Of a stretch of DNA of 64,000 nucleotides, positions 18,064 to 26,312 are shown piece after piece. The position numbers and the translations under genes are program-made. Numbering within the stretch: the first letter of the stretch is position 1; every line of letters starts with the position of its first letter. Under the pieces are notes generated by a model, which was not told the origin of the DNA, did no database searches, and was given only the letters and a program-made list of their open reading frames with translations. The DNA is from an uncultured Christensenella sp. (GTDB taxonomy: Bacteria; Bacillota; Clostridia; Christensenellales; Borkfalkiaceae), in NCBI GenBank assembly GCA_910585785.1, contig CAJUEV010000006.1, forward strand, positions 29,757-93,756. The letters run 5' to 3'.

Positions 18064-20493
18064 TTATCTTTTTATTATCACTTTGTCGGCGGGCAAGCGC
18101 TTATATAATGCGTCCATAGTGGTAAAATCGTACGCCACGGTATCAGCCTCTCTTTCTGCGTCCTCAAAAGACGGGTATTCGGACAGTTCGCACATTTTTT
18201 GCGCTTGCAGCTTGCGCAGCGCTATAAGCCCTTCAAACGTAGTAATACAAGCGTGCTGCTTTGTAAACTCGTTTTTGCGCCCCGTATCGTCGGTGCCAAT
18301 GCGGTCAACCCTTTCAGCGCCAATTTTGTCAAGCGGTTTTTTGGTCCAGCCCGCGACAAGGTTAAACGTATCCCATCTTAAATGTTCAAGTCTGGCAAGG
18401 TTGTTTCTTGCCGTGTCCAAAACGGGGTCGGGGGTGCCTTTAAAGTTTTCGTCAATATAACTTCTGCGGACAAGGTACTTTAACTTATCTTTATTTTTTA
18501 TAATATCCGCTATTTTTTCATCAGCGCTTCCGTAAGCTTGCGCGTACTCGTCTTCGCCGACGACTTGCGCCTTGTTTGTTTCCGCGTCAGCCAAATCAAA
18601 CCCCAAAAGTTGAAGTTTTGTTCTTAAATTTATAGCCACCTGTCTGTTTGAGTCGCGCTCCGTTTCGGAAAGCAGTTCCCACGTCAAGCCGCGTATGTTT
18701 GAAACTTTTTTAGCGTATTCCTCGATAGTTTCGCCGACTACGTTTTCCTTTGAATAAATATTTTCTTCCGCGCCGAAAGTTTCAATACGCGCGTTTATAT
18801 TGCGCACGTTGTTTATTACAAGGTCGCTGTTAAGCGCGGTGTTTTTGCTTACCTTTGCAAACAGGCGCACTTTTTTAAGCGGAATTCCGTATTCGTTTAA
18901 AATCTGACGTATTTCGCAAGCGGTTTCAACGTCCTTTGCGTCGTCTCCCAAAGCGATATAAACCGCCGTAAAATCCGCTTCTTTTATCTTTTCAGCAATT
19001 TCGGTATAAAACGAATCGGACAAAATATTTATTCCTTTGAATTTTATGTTGTATTTTTCCGCCGGACTTGGAAGGTATTCTCCGCCGCACCTTTCGTCGC
19101 CGTTGGGAAACAGCCCGTAAGACTGATTTTTGAACATTGACTGCAAAACGGACGGCGTTCCTTCGCGAATGTTTTCGTCATAAACAAACGCGTTATAGTC
19201 GCAGCCCAAAATCTGCCCCGTAAGCACGCTCCATTTAAGCATCTGGTAGTTAAGTTTGCCGAAGCCCACAAAAATATTGTTTATTTTGTAAGGGTTGCCG
19301 CTTTCGCCTATAATTTTGCCCTCGGCGTCGAAATTGCCCTTCAACCGCGCTTTTTGGGTATCTATAAATTCACCCAAAGACTCCGTAACGGGGTGTTTGA
19401 AGAAAAACTCTCTTGCGCGCATTTCGTAAGGGTTGAAAAAATCCAATTTACCAAACGCGTTTTGCGCAAAAACAAAGTGCTCGGTACGCTCTATAAACGA
19501 GTATTTTACCCTTACCCTAAGTTTTATTTTTTTGACGGCTTCTTCGATATGCGTTTTCAAAGGCAGCAGTTTTTTCGCTTTTTCTTCCTCGTCAGCCCTA
19601 TTGCGCCCGTATTCCTGCGGCTTATTCTTTTTGTCGATAGGGCTGTAAGACAGCGCTTCCAAAACAAGACGTTGAAAATTTTCGTCGCCCGTGCTGTCGG
19701 CGTATTCCGAATTTTTGAAAACTTCTTTAAAAATAATGTTTGTAAGAATTTCGGCAACTTCTATATTTTGCTCGTTGCTTTCGGTAAGCACCACCACGAC
19801 TATATTTTTATCCGCGCCTACGCCCGCGCGCAAAAGCGCGGACTCGTCCGCCTTGCCGGCAATTACCCTGAAACCTTTATTTAAAAAATATTTAAAACTG
19901 TTTTCTACGTTTTCGTCCGATTGTTCGCCCGTAATTACCGTTATCAGTCGTTTAGAAACTTTGTTTTCCGCCCCGCAAAGCGAATTTAAAAACAGTCTGG
20001 CGGATTTTTCGCCGCCGACAACCACGTAGCGCACAGTGTCCTTACGTCTGGGAATTATGCGCTGAATCCAAACCCTTACGCTGTTTACTACCCCTTTGAA
20101 AAACAGTTTTTGCACCATTCCCAACGTCCAGACGGTGCCGCAAACAAAGCAGAGTATAATTGCCAGAAGATACACGCTGTTTCCGTCCGCAATTACGCTT
20201 ACCGTCTGATAGTTGAAAACAAAGCAGTACAGGCACAGCGCCGAAACAAAACTGTTTACCAAAACGGAAAACACAAAACTTACCTGCGTTTGATTTTCGG
20301 CGGCGCCCGCTTTAAAGTACGCAAGAAAATACAGCAAAAAACCGAATACGAAAATAACTATCCACCATATGCCGGCAAACGGCGAATCTTTGCCCCTTAT
20401 GCGGCTTCGCTTAAAGTAGCACAACGTGAAAACGCACAGCGCAACTATAACCGCAATTACTATTCCGCTGAAAACATACTCTAATACAGTCAT
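18064..20493 (-). CDS. Membrane protein with TrkA_N-like Rossmann segments and C-terminal RyR-like domain
   Basis: An 809-residue protein with four predicted transmembrane segments in the first 130 residues (about 5-27, 42-60, 71-95, 106-127). The first Rossmann/TrkA_N-like segment starts RYVVVGGEKSARLFLNSL (about 155) and continues through ADESALLRAGVGADKNIVVVV. A second Rossmann-like segment starts NIFVGFGKLNYQMLKW (about 410) and includes FTAVYIALGDDAKDVETA. The C-terminal part (about 695-765) has LARLEHLRWDTFNLVAGW, the EHxRW...GW pattern of bacterial RyR-repeat domains. It is the last gene of an operon with two TIR/LRR genes, 85 bp after the previous stop. It could be a nucleotide-gated membrane effector or channel; that is inference. 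An annotator could also call it an NAD-binding or potassium-channel-like protein. Confidence 0.75.
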   Translation of the reverse strand: MTVLEYVFSGIVIAVIVALCVFTLCYFKRSRIRGKDSPFAGIWWIVIFVFGFLLYFLAYFKAGAAENQTQVSFVFSVLVNSFVSALCLYCFVFNYQTVSVIADGNSVYLLAIILCFVCGTVWTLGMVQKLFFKGVVNSVRVWIQRIIPRRKDTVRYVVVGGEKSARLFLNSLCGAENKVSKRLITVITGEQSDENVENSFKYFLNKGFRVIAGKADESALLRAGVGADKNIVVVVLTESNEQNIEVAEILTNIIFKEVFKNSEYADSTGDENFQRLVLEALSYSPIDKKNKPQEYGRNRADEEEKAKKLLPLKTHIEEAVKKIKLRVRVKYSFIERTEHFVFAQNAFGKLDFFNPYEMRAREFFFKHPVTESLGEFIDTQKARLKGNFDAEGKIIGESGNPYKINNIFVGFGKLNYQMLKWSVLTGQILGCDYNAFVYDENIREGTPSVLQSMFKNQSYGLFPNGDERCGGEYLPSPAEKYNIKFKGINILSDSFYTEIAEKIKEADFTAVYIALGDDAKDVETACEIRQILNEYGIPLKKVRLFAKVSKNTALNSDLVINNVRNINARIETFGAEENIYSKENVVGETIEEYAKKVSNIRGLTWELLSETERDSNRQVAINLRTKLQLLGFDLADAETNKAQVVGEDEYAQAYGSADEKIADIIKNKDKLKYLVRRSYIDENFKGTPDPVLDTARNNLARLEHLRWDTFNLVAGWTKKPLDKIGAERVDRIGTDDTGRKNEFTKQHACITTFEGLIALRKLQAQKMCELSEYPSFEDAEREADTVAYDFTTMDALYKRLPADKVIIKR

Positions 20494-20578
20494 CTTTTTA
20501 TCCTTTGTAAAATTTTAAATTGATTTCGGTCCTTAAACTTCGCCCTTAAACCCGCTTCTTTAACCCGTCGGATTTATG

Positions 20579-22516
20579 TTATTTTATAAATTTAAAATAA
20601 CCCGACTTGTCCGATTTGATTTTTTTATAGCCTTTTATATTAAATTTGCCCGTTTTTTCTTTGATATAAATGTTTTTCGGGTGACAGACTTCAAAAAATC
20701 TTTTTGACTGCTCGCTTATTGCTTTGCGCCGAAATAATAACGTAAAGAACGCTACGGGGTGCAGCAAAGGAAGCGTTATATAGACAAAAAATAATTTTGC
20801 GTAAAACGTTGACTTGCGCTTATACGCTATCATTTCAGGCAAACGGTTTCTTTTATGCTTGAACAGCCACTTATTGTACTTGCTGTCCGAAATAACGGTA
20901 TGCAGCCTTTCGCAGCCGAAAAACGCGCTTCCGTCCACGCAAATTACCGTTGAAGGCAGTATAACTTCTTCCAGCGCGGTATTTTTAAAACTGTCGCAAC
21001 CAATAGTTTCAAGCCCTTCCGGCAAAGTAATACAAGTTAGACGGGTGCAGTCCTCAAAAGTTTGCGACAAATACTTTAAATTTTCGGGCAGTTTAACTTT
21101 TTTAAGGGAAACGCACCCAGCAAACGTGCCTGAAAGATTTTCAACATAATCAGGCAAAACGGCTTCAATCAATTTTGTACAATCGCAGTATTCGTCGGGC
21201 AGCGCCTTTGACATTTTCCACTCCCTGTCGTATTCAATGCGGACAATCCCGTTTACGTCAGGTATGTTGGGCGTAAATTTGTCTATAAAGCAATTTTCTT
21301 GATTTTTCGCTAAGCTATAACCGCAAATATTTTTTGCAGGCAAATCTATATCCGTCCACCGGTTTGAGTCGGATAAAAATATTTTAAACCGTCCGTCCTC
21401 GGTTTTGCAAATGTTAGACGAAACTTTAAGTTCATCCAACGCGTTTGCACCGCAGTCTTCACCGTCGCCGTTTAAACAACCGTCCTCCGCTTCAACTTCG
21501 CCTGAAAAGTTATCTTCCAAATCAAAAAAGCCCTGTCTGTCAAGATAGTCGTTTAAATTGCAAAACTTTAAACCTTCGTTAAGCAGAATGCGTTTTAAAG
21601 ACGCGCAGCCGCAAAACTCGTATTTATATAAAAATTTGACTTTAAGCGGAAAAACAATTTCTTGCAGGCTTTTACACCGATAAAACGTTCCGCTAGTTTC
21701 GTTAATTTGCGACTTGGCTTCAAAAATATCTTCCTCGTCCACGGTTTCGTTTTCCATCTCGCCGTCAAAAGCGGATTCGTCGCCCAAAAACCCGATATAT
21801 TCTATCGTTTCGGGAAAAACTATCTTTTTTAAATTTTCACAGTTTGCAAACGCGCCGCGGCGTACCGCTTTAACGCAATATTCTTTGCCGCCCAAAAGCA
21901 CGGACGGCGGAATAATCAAATTATCTTCCTGCAAGTCGTACACGTAATCAACCGCGGCAAAATCGCCGCACAGTGAATAGTGCATAGGCGCCGAACGGTA
22001 TGCGCGGGTTAATTCTTCTATCTTTTGCGACAGCGTAAAACTGCCCGGAATATACGTAACCGCGTTTTTGAAAAGAGTTTTCAATAAAAACGCGCGCCTT
22101 TGGTCCGTTACGTATTTTTCTGCAATTTTCTCTCCCGATAAAATTTGTCCGTTTACAGGCAAATTAACCGAAAGATAACTGCACCCCGTCCGCATTAATA
22201 TTTCCAGCAGTCTGAAAAACACGGGGTCTTTTATCGCCTGTTCGCTTAAATATATTACGGCGCAGCGACAATGCGCGCTTTTTACTTTGGCCAAATAGTC
22301 GTTAATAAACGATTTGCCGCGGTCGTAATAGCGGTTATAGTACACCCGCAAACCGTTTTCAATAAAGCTTAAAATTTCAGGCAAAACCGCTTTATAGTCG
22401 TCTTGCGCGTAATAAATATAGTAGTAGCCGGAGTCGTCGTAAGGGTCGGGTAAAACTTTTAAAGAGCGCAATTCGTCAAGCGAACGCGAATTTTCAATCA
22501 ATTCGAACACGTTCAT
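20579..22516 (-). CDS. TIR-like domain, LRR_5 repeats and C-terminal membrane segment
   Basis: A 645-residue protein. Residues 1-130 align with the TIR domain of the preceding gene (ELIENSRSLDELRSLKVLPD; DYKAVLPEILSFIENGLRVYYNRYYDRGKSF). However, SYSHKD is replaced by YYAQDD, and the expected catalytic Glu position reads LLE with a two-residue shift, so NADase activity is doubtful. BspA-like LRR_5 repeats occupy about 200-550 (LKKIVFPETIEYIGF, LTCITLPEGLETIGCDSF, LEEVILPSTVICVDGSAFFGC). A hydrophobic segment, LFFVYITLPLLHPVAFFTLLF (about 575-597 with flanks), would anchor the protein. Its ATG overlaps the upstream stop by 4 bp (ATGA), so the pair is translationally coupled. Confidence 0.78.
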   Translation of the reverse strand: MNVFELIENSRSLDELRSLKVLPDPYDDSGYYYIYYAQDDYKAVLPEILSFIENGLRVYYNRYYDRGKSFINDYLAKVKSAHCRCAVIYLSEQAIKDPVFFRLLEILMRTGCSYLSVNLPVNGQILSGEKIAEKYVTDQRRAFLLKTLFKNAVTYIPGSFTLSQKIEELTRAYRSAPMHYSLCGDFAAVDYVYDLQEDNLIIPPSVLLGGKEYCVKAVRRGAFANCENLKKIVFPETIEYIGFLGDESAFDGEMENETVDEEDIFEAKSQINETSGTFYRCKSLQEIVFPLKVKFLYKYEFCGCASLKRILLNEGLKFCNLNDYLDRQGFFDLEDNFSGEVEAEDGCLNGDGEDCGANALDELKVSSNICKTEDGRFKIFLSDSNRWTDIDLPAKNICGYSLAKNQENCFIDKFTPNIPDVNGIVRIEYDREWKMSKALPDEYCDCTKLIEAVLPDYVENLSGTFAGCVSLKKVKLPENLKYLSQTFEDCTRLTCITLPEGLETIGCDSFKNTALEEVILPSTVICVDGSAFFGCERLHTVISDSKYNKWLFKHKRNRLPEMIAYKRKSTFYAKLFFVYITLPLLHPVAFFTLLFRRKAISEQSKRFFEVCHPKNIYIKEKTGKFNIKGYKKIKSDKSGYFKFIK

Positions 22517-23868
22517 TTTTGTTCCCTCACAAACAGCGTATAACCCTTTTTATCGGAAACGGCTTGTTTGAAACCGCCCTTAAAAATTTTAAATTTCGGA
22601 ACTTTTTTAAGATATATTTTTTCGGCAAAACAAAATATATCGTCCAAATTTATCGCTACTTCCCTGTGTTTATAAGTTTCTTGACAAAACTCAGTTTGTC
22701 TGTAAATTCTTTTACTTTTTGCGTTTATAACCACTTCTTTTAAATTTTCGCAGCCTTTAAAGGCCGAAACGTCAATTTTGCGGACTTTTGCGGGAATGGC
22801 AATTGTCTTTAACGCTTTGCAATTTTCAAAAATTTTCTTTTCTATCACTCTTGTATTGGGCGACAGGGTCACGTTTTCAAGATTAACGCAGCCGGAAAAA
22901 CATTTGCCCGTCAATACGTATCCTTTGGAATTGAAAGATTTTATTCCCTGCGAGTTTATGAAAGCGCCGGAAATAATTATTATGCCTTTAAATTTGTTTA
23001 TTACGGAAAGATTGGGGCAATCCACAAAAACGTTCACAAGCGAACCCACCCTCAAAAACCCTGCTATTTTCGGCGTGCCTAAATTTACGGTATGTAAAGA
23101 TTTGCAGCGCGTAAACGCGCCCGCCGTCAGCATTGCCCACCCGTCTGGTACGGTTACTTCTTCAAGCATACTGTTGTTTGAAAACGCGTTTTGCATAATA
23201 CCGCCCACGCGGTACTTCCTTTTATTGCGCGTCACAAATCTGGGCAGCTCGACTTTGCGCATATCGTTGCAGTTTACTTTTTTTACAAGCGCAATTCTTC
23301 CGGTTTTAAAAATTTTAAATACCCTGCCGCCCTCGTAAAAATAATATTCAAACAATTCCGGCTTTTCAAGCGCGGTTATTATCGTTTTTTTGTCTTCTAT
23401 CGCAAAGTCAAAATTTATCGCTTCAATTTTGCGGCTTTGCAAAACGACTTTTCTTCCGCACGCGTCTAATATCTTCTCATAAAAACCGTCAAACTCTGTA
23501 TCCTTCAAAACAAAAACGCAGGACTTGCCGTTTTTTAAAGCGCAATCCACCTCTTGCAGGCAGGAATCGGAACTAAGAAAATTTTCAGTTACATAAAAAA
23601 TAATCCCTTTGCAATAATACGAAGCGATTTTTTTATGAACTTCCGCAGTCCAGCTTTTGCCGGATTCTAAAAACCTGTCGTACCATATATGCAGTCCCGA
23701 ATCCGCGTATTTTACAATTTCGGGCAAAACCGCTTTATAATCTTTATGCGAATAACTTACAAAATAAAATCCGTCGTCCTGGTCGGGCTCGGGCAAAACC
23801 TGCATATTCCGTACTTCCGCAAAAGAAGCGGAATTTTGTATAAAAGATATTATTTCTTGTATGTTCAT
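22513..23868 (-). CDS. TIR domain-LRR_5 repeat protein
   Basis: A 451-residue soluble protein and first gene of a three-gene operon. The TIR domain spans about 33-135: FYFVSYSHKDYKAVLPEIV (box-1-like strand), GLHIWYDRFLESGKSW (loop and helix), GIIFYVTENFLSSDSC, then LQEVDCAL with Glu106 in the position of the catalytic Glu of NADase TIR domains. BspA-like LRR_5 repeats follow (about 190-420; VDCPNLSVINKFKG, NLENVTLSPNTRVIEKKIF, LKTIAIPAKVRKIDVSAFKGC). There is no signal peptide, so it is cytosolic. The TIR-LRR pairing suggests ligand sensing coupled to NAD cleavage or signalling. The ligand and product are unknown. Confidence 0.82.
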   Translation of the reverse strand: MNIQEIISFIQNSASFAEVRNMQVLPEPDQDDGFYFVSYSHKDYKAVLPEIVKYADSGLHIWYDRFLESGKSWTAEVHKKIASYYCKGIIFYVTENFLSSDSCLQEVDCALKNGKSCVFVLKDTEFDGFYEKILDACGRKVVLQSRKIEAINFDFAIEDKKTIITALEKPELFEYYFYEGGRVFKIFKTGRIALVKKVNCNDMRKVELPRFVTRNKRKYRVGGIMQNAFSNNSMLEEVTVPDGWAMLTAGAFTRCKSLHTVNLGTPKIAGFLRVGSLVNVFVDCPNLSVINKFKGIIIISGAFINSQGIKSFNSKGYVLTGKCFSGCVNLENVTLSPNTRVIEKKIFENCKALKTIAIPAKVRKIDVSAFKGCENLKEVVINAKSKRIYRQTEFCQETYKHREVAINLDDIFCFAEKIYLKKVPKFKIFKGGFKQAVSDKKGYTLFVREQK

Positions 23869-24002
23869 ACCGCTAAACCACTTCGCGCGTTCACAAAATT
23901 TTTACGGAAACAAAACCGTTTTTTAAAACGTTATTTTTTTAAAAGTTTTTTCCGCGGCAAACGTTTTTAACGCAGCAGGTAAAAATTTTATAAGTTTTAA
24001 AT

Positions 24003-24031
24003 ATTATACAACAGTTTACCGGCAATTGCAA
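24003..24031 (-). promoter_or_regulatory. Promoter of the TIR-LRR/RyR operon
   Basis: On the minus strand TTGCAA (24026-24031) and TATAAT (24003-24008) are 17 bp apart. The roughly 130-nt leader to the ATG at 23868 contains AACGTTTT/AAAACGTT-type repeats that could fold. The remaining gap 23869-24221 has no ORF that I trust; the short minus-strand ORF at 24071-24292 overlaps the opposing promoter and looks spurious. Confidence 0.75.
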
Positions 24032-24157
24032 TACCGCGCAAAAATTATAAATTTTGCAAGCCCAACATCTTTAATAAAATGAATTTAATAAAATGAAAAA
24101 AGGGCAGAGGCGTGTTTCATAAAGGTAAAAAGCAAATAGGGATAACCCATTCCTTCC

Positions 24158-24186
24158 TTGCTTTTTTATCGCATTTTCGCTATAAT
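24158..24186 (+). promoter_or_regulatory. Intact promoter upstream of the serine hydrolase pseudogene
   Basis: TTGCTT (24158-24163) and TATAAT (24181-24186) are separated by 17 bp, 35 bp before the remnant ATG at 24222. The promoter appears unbroken although the gene is decayed. Confidence 0.65.
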
Positions 24187-24221
24187 GTTTTATGCCAAAC
24201 AGTAATTTAAGGTAAATGAAT

Positions 24222-25036
24222 ATGAAGACAAAAAAATCTATGTGTTTTGGTTTGTTTTGTTGTTTTGGGCGGAATTTGCTTTTTAAACACAAATATTAAT
24301 CAATCCCATACATTTGCGCTTGCCGGACAAACCGAAAACAATATATATAATGAAATAGATTTATATCTTGCAGACGCTTTTGCAAAGGCTCGTTTTCCGG
24401 CAATGTCTGTTACCATTGTAAACAGACAAAATGTTTTACGAAAACGTAGCGGTGCAGGCAAACATACCTTACAAATACGGAATGGGTTGGACGCTTACAA
24501 ACGAGCCGCTTAAACAGCCCGCGCTACGCCATAGCGGACTTGCGGAAACGGGAATGTCAATATTTTACATTTTGCCCGAAAGCGAAATAGGAATTGCCAT
24601 AGCCGTAAATACAAACGATTATTTTGTAGGTAAAGATTTGATGGACAGAATCGATTGGGGCGTTATTCTTATGCTGACGGGCGATAAACCGAATCAAATT
24701 TCCGCTAACCAATACGTTACAAGACATTTGCTTTACGACCTTGCCTATTTTGTTGTTTTTGCAATTTCGATACTGCCCTCGTTTTTGATTAAGTTGTTCA
24801 AAAAACGACTTGCAACCGGAAAATTGTGGATTAAAATATCCGTATTGATTTTATTGCACTTAATTTTGCCGATATTTATTTTGCTGCTACCGCAAATATT
24901 TTTTGCGACTCCGTTTTAGGTGGTTTTGGCGTTTGTTCCGGATATGTTTACAACAATTGTTGTTTCTTCCTGTCTGTTGTTTATCGCCGGTATAGCAAAA
25001 GCAATTCTTTTAATCTTAAAAAGCAAGTCCGCTTAA
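24222..25036 (+). pseudogene. Decayed beta-lactamase-family serine hydrolase with C-terminal membrane domain
   Basis: Three reading frames each carry a part. The start MKTKKSMCFG (24222) breaks into the frame with NEIDLYLADAFAKARFPAMS (24340-24420), the usual N-terminal helix of serine beta-lactamase/DD-peptidase-like proteins. A third frame (24431 onward) holds the C-terminal strand region YKYGMGWTLTNEP...LRHSGLAETGMSIFYILPES and membrane segments. The core with the SxxK and YxN motifs, about 200 residues, is deleted between them. An in-frame TAG at 24917-24919 interrupts the last part, which otherwise reads on to TAA at 25034. A normal family member would be about 450-600 residues. Confidence 0.8.
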
Positions 25037-25072
25037 AAAATTAAGATAAATTTATATTCATAAAAATTAAAA

Positions 25073-25114
25073 AAATATAGCGCACTAAACTTCGCAAATG
25101 AAGTAGTGCGCTAT
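25073..25114 (-). terminator. Terminator after rhaD (bidirectional)
   Basis: The stem TAGCGCACTA...TAGTGCGCTA with an inner ACTTC/GAAGT extension (25078-25113) is followed on the minus strand by TATTTTTTTAATTTTT. On the plus strand it could also end any transcript from the pseudogene promoter. Confidence 0.85.
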
Positions 25115-25201
25115 TTACTTGCCCGCAAAATATCTTTATGACAACCGCCCGTCAGGGTTCCGTACTTTTGGAAGATTATTAAATATTCGGTTAATCCTCC
25201 T

Positions 25202-26116
25202 TTATTTTAAGTTAAGAAAGTCAATGCGGTAATTACAATTAAAAAGTTCTGCAAGTTCTTTCATCTGCTCGTCCTTAATGGTGTTAATTCTCGGCAGGTG
25301 CGCGGTAAGCATATAAATCTGCGCCGCTTTTTCAACCGTTTCTATAAGCCCGAATGTTTCGTCCATTGTCTTACCCGCGCCGTATATGCCGTGCATCGCC
25401 CAGATTACAAGCCGAAACTCCTCCATCTTCTTCGCCGTTGCCACGCCTATGCTGTTGGTACCGCAAAGCATCCAGGGAAGTATCCCAACGCCGTCTGGGA
25501 ACACCGCTATGCACTCCGTGCACATCTCCCAAAGCGTATGCGTAAACTTCTTTTCGTCAAGTTCGTGCACGTAGTTCATCGCAAGCGTGTGCGTCGGGTG
25601 CGAGTGCATTACCACTCTGTTTTCGGGGTCTGCATTTAATCTTGCCATATGGCACATAAGGTGCGCGGGGAGTTCGCTGGTCGTCCGTCCGCCGCCCTTA
25701 TAACCCCACAACAGTTCCACACTGTTTTTGGCTATGCGGACTATCCCCAAATTCGTTTCCGGGTCGTCCTCTATGTTCTTGAAGTACTTGCCCGTCCCCG
25801 TTACTATAAATATTTTGCCTATAAGCGGCGTTACGTCAAACTCCGCCGCGTTTACGCCCGCAAGCGGGATTTTCCGCAGCACGTTATTCAGGTCAAGGTA
25901 TTCCGCAACTTCCTTTTCGTCCAACAGATAACTTATGTTTCCGCCGTTGCGCTCGTCCCAGCCCATACGGTACATATTTGACGCGGTCTTGCACATTTCC
26001 TTAACGAACGGCGCGCTCTTTATGTCCTTCAACACTCGGGATAAATCTTTTGCCGCTTTATTTATTCCTTCTTCCGTTTCCCTGAATACGCCCTTCAATT
26101 CGTCCATAAATCCCAT
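25202..26116 (-). CDS. rhaD: Rhamnulose-1-phosphate aldolase
   Basis: A 304-residue class II aldolase that splits L-rhamnulose 1-phosphate into dihydroxyacetone phosphate and L-lactaldehyde. The family is clear from GWDERNGGNISYLL (about 53), FIVTGTGKYFKN, a central glycine-rich GYKGGGRTTSELPAHL and the zinc-binding VVMHSHPTHTLAMNY (about 170; HxH). A late His in WAMHGIYG completes the metal site. It is about 30 residues longer at the N terminus than the E. coli enzyme. It is the last gene of the rhaBAD set, 196 bp after rhaA, and that gap is filled with hairpins. AGAGGAT gives a good ribosome site. Confidence 0.95.
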   Translation of the reverse strand: MGFMDELKGVFRETEEGINKAAKDLSRVLKDIKSAPFVKEMCKTASNMYRMGWDERNGGNISYLLDEKEVAEYLDLNNVLRKIPLAGVNAAEFDVTPLIGKIFIVTGTGKYFKNIEDDPETNLGIVRIAKNSVELLWGYKGGGRTTSELPAHLMCHMARLNADPENRVVMHSHPTHTLAMNYVHELDEKKFTHTLWEMCTECIAVFPDGVGILPWMLCGTNSIGVATAKKMEEFRLVIWAMHGIYGAGKTMDETFGLIETVEKAAQIYMLTAHLPRINTIKDEQMKELAELFNCNYRIDFLNLK

Positions 26117-26129
26117 AAAAACTATCCTC

Positions 26130-26303
26130 TCGAAAAAACAGTCGTCTATTCTGCGTCGTCTGTTTTTTCGAATTTGAGGGGTTCTGCCCCTCTTTGTGTG
26201 ATTTGCGACGCAAACAATTAATTAATCACACAAATTCACCCCGGTCAGCCGCAAGTATGCGCAAATCGGGTGCGCAACCGAAAAACGCGGTTTTCGGCTG
26301 CGC
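26130..26303 (-). other. Cluster of four stem-loops between rhaA and rhaD
   Basis: Stem A: TCGAAAAAACAG (26130-26141) with CTGTTTTTTCGA (26160-26171). Stem B: GAGGGG (26176-26181) with CCCCTC (26187-26192). Stem C: TTTGTGTGATT (26193-26203) with AATCACACAAA (26224-26234). Stem D: GCGCAaCCGAAAA (26272-26284) with TTTTCGGcTGCGC (26291-26303). Stem A lies just before the rhaD ribosome site. None ends in a clear U run on the minus strand. Confidence 0.65.
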
Positions 26304-26312
26304 CGTATTCTT

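Noticed and set aside
18064..20493. Simple Trk/Ktr potassium-uptake protein
   Set aside because: The TM region is short, with no visible selectivity-filter pattern, and the C-terminal RyR-like domain and TIR neighbours are not part of Trk systems.
24071..24292. 73-codon minus-strand ORF
   Set aside because: It covers the promoter region of the plus-strand pseudogene, lacks a ribosome site and has no family features.
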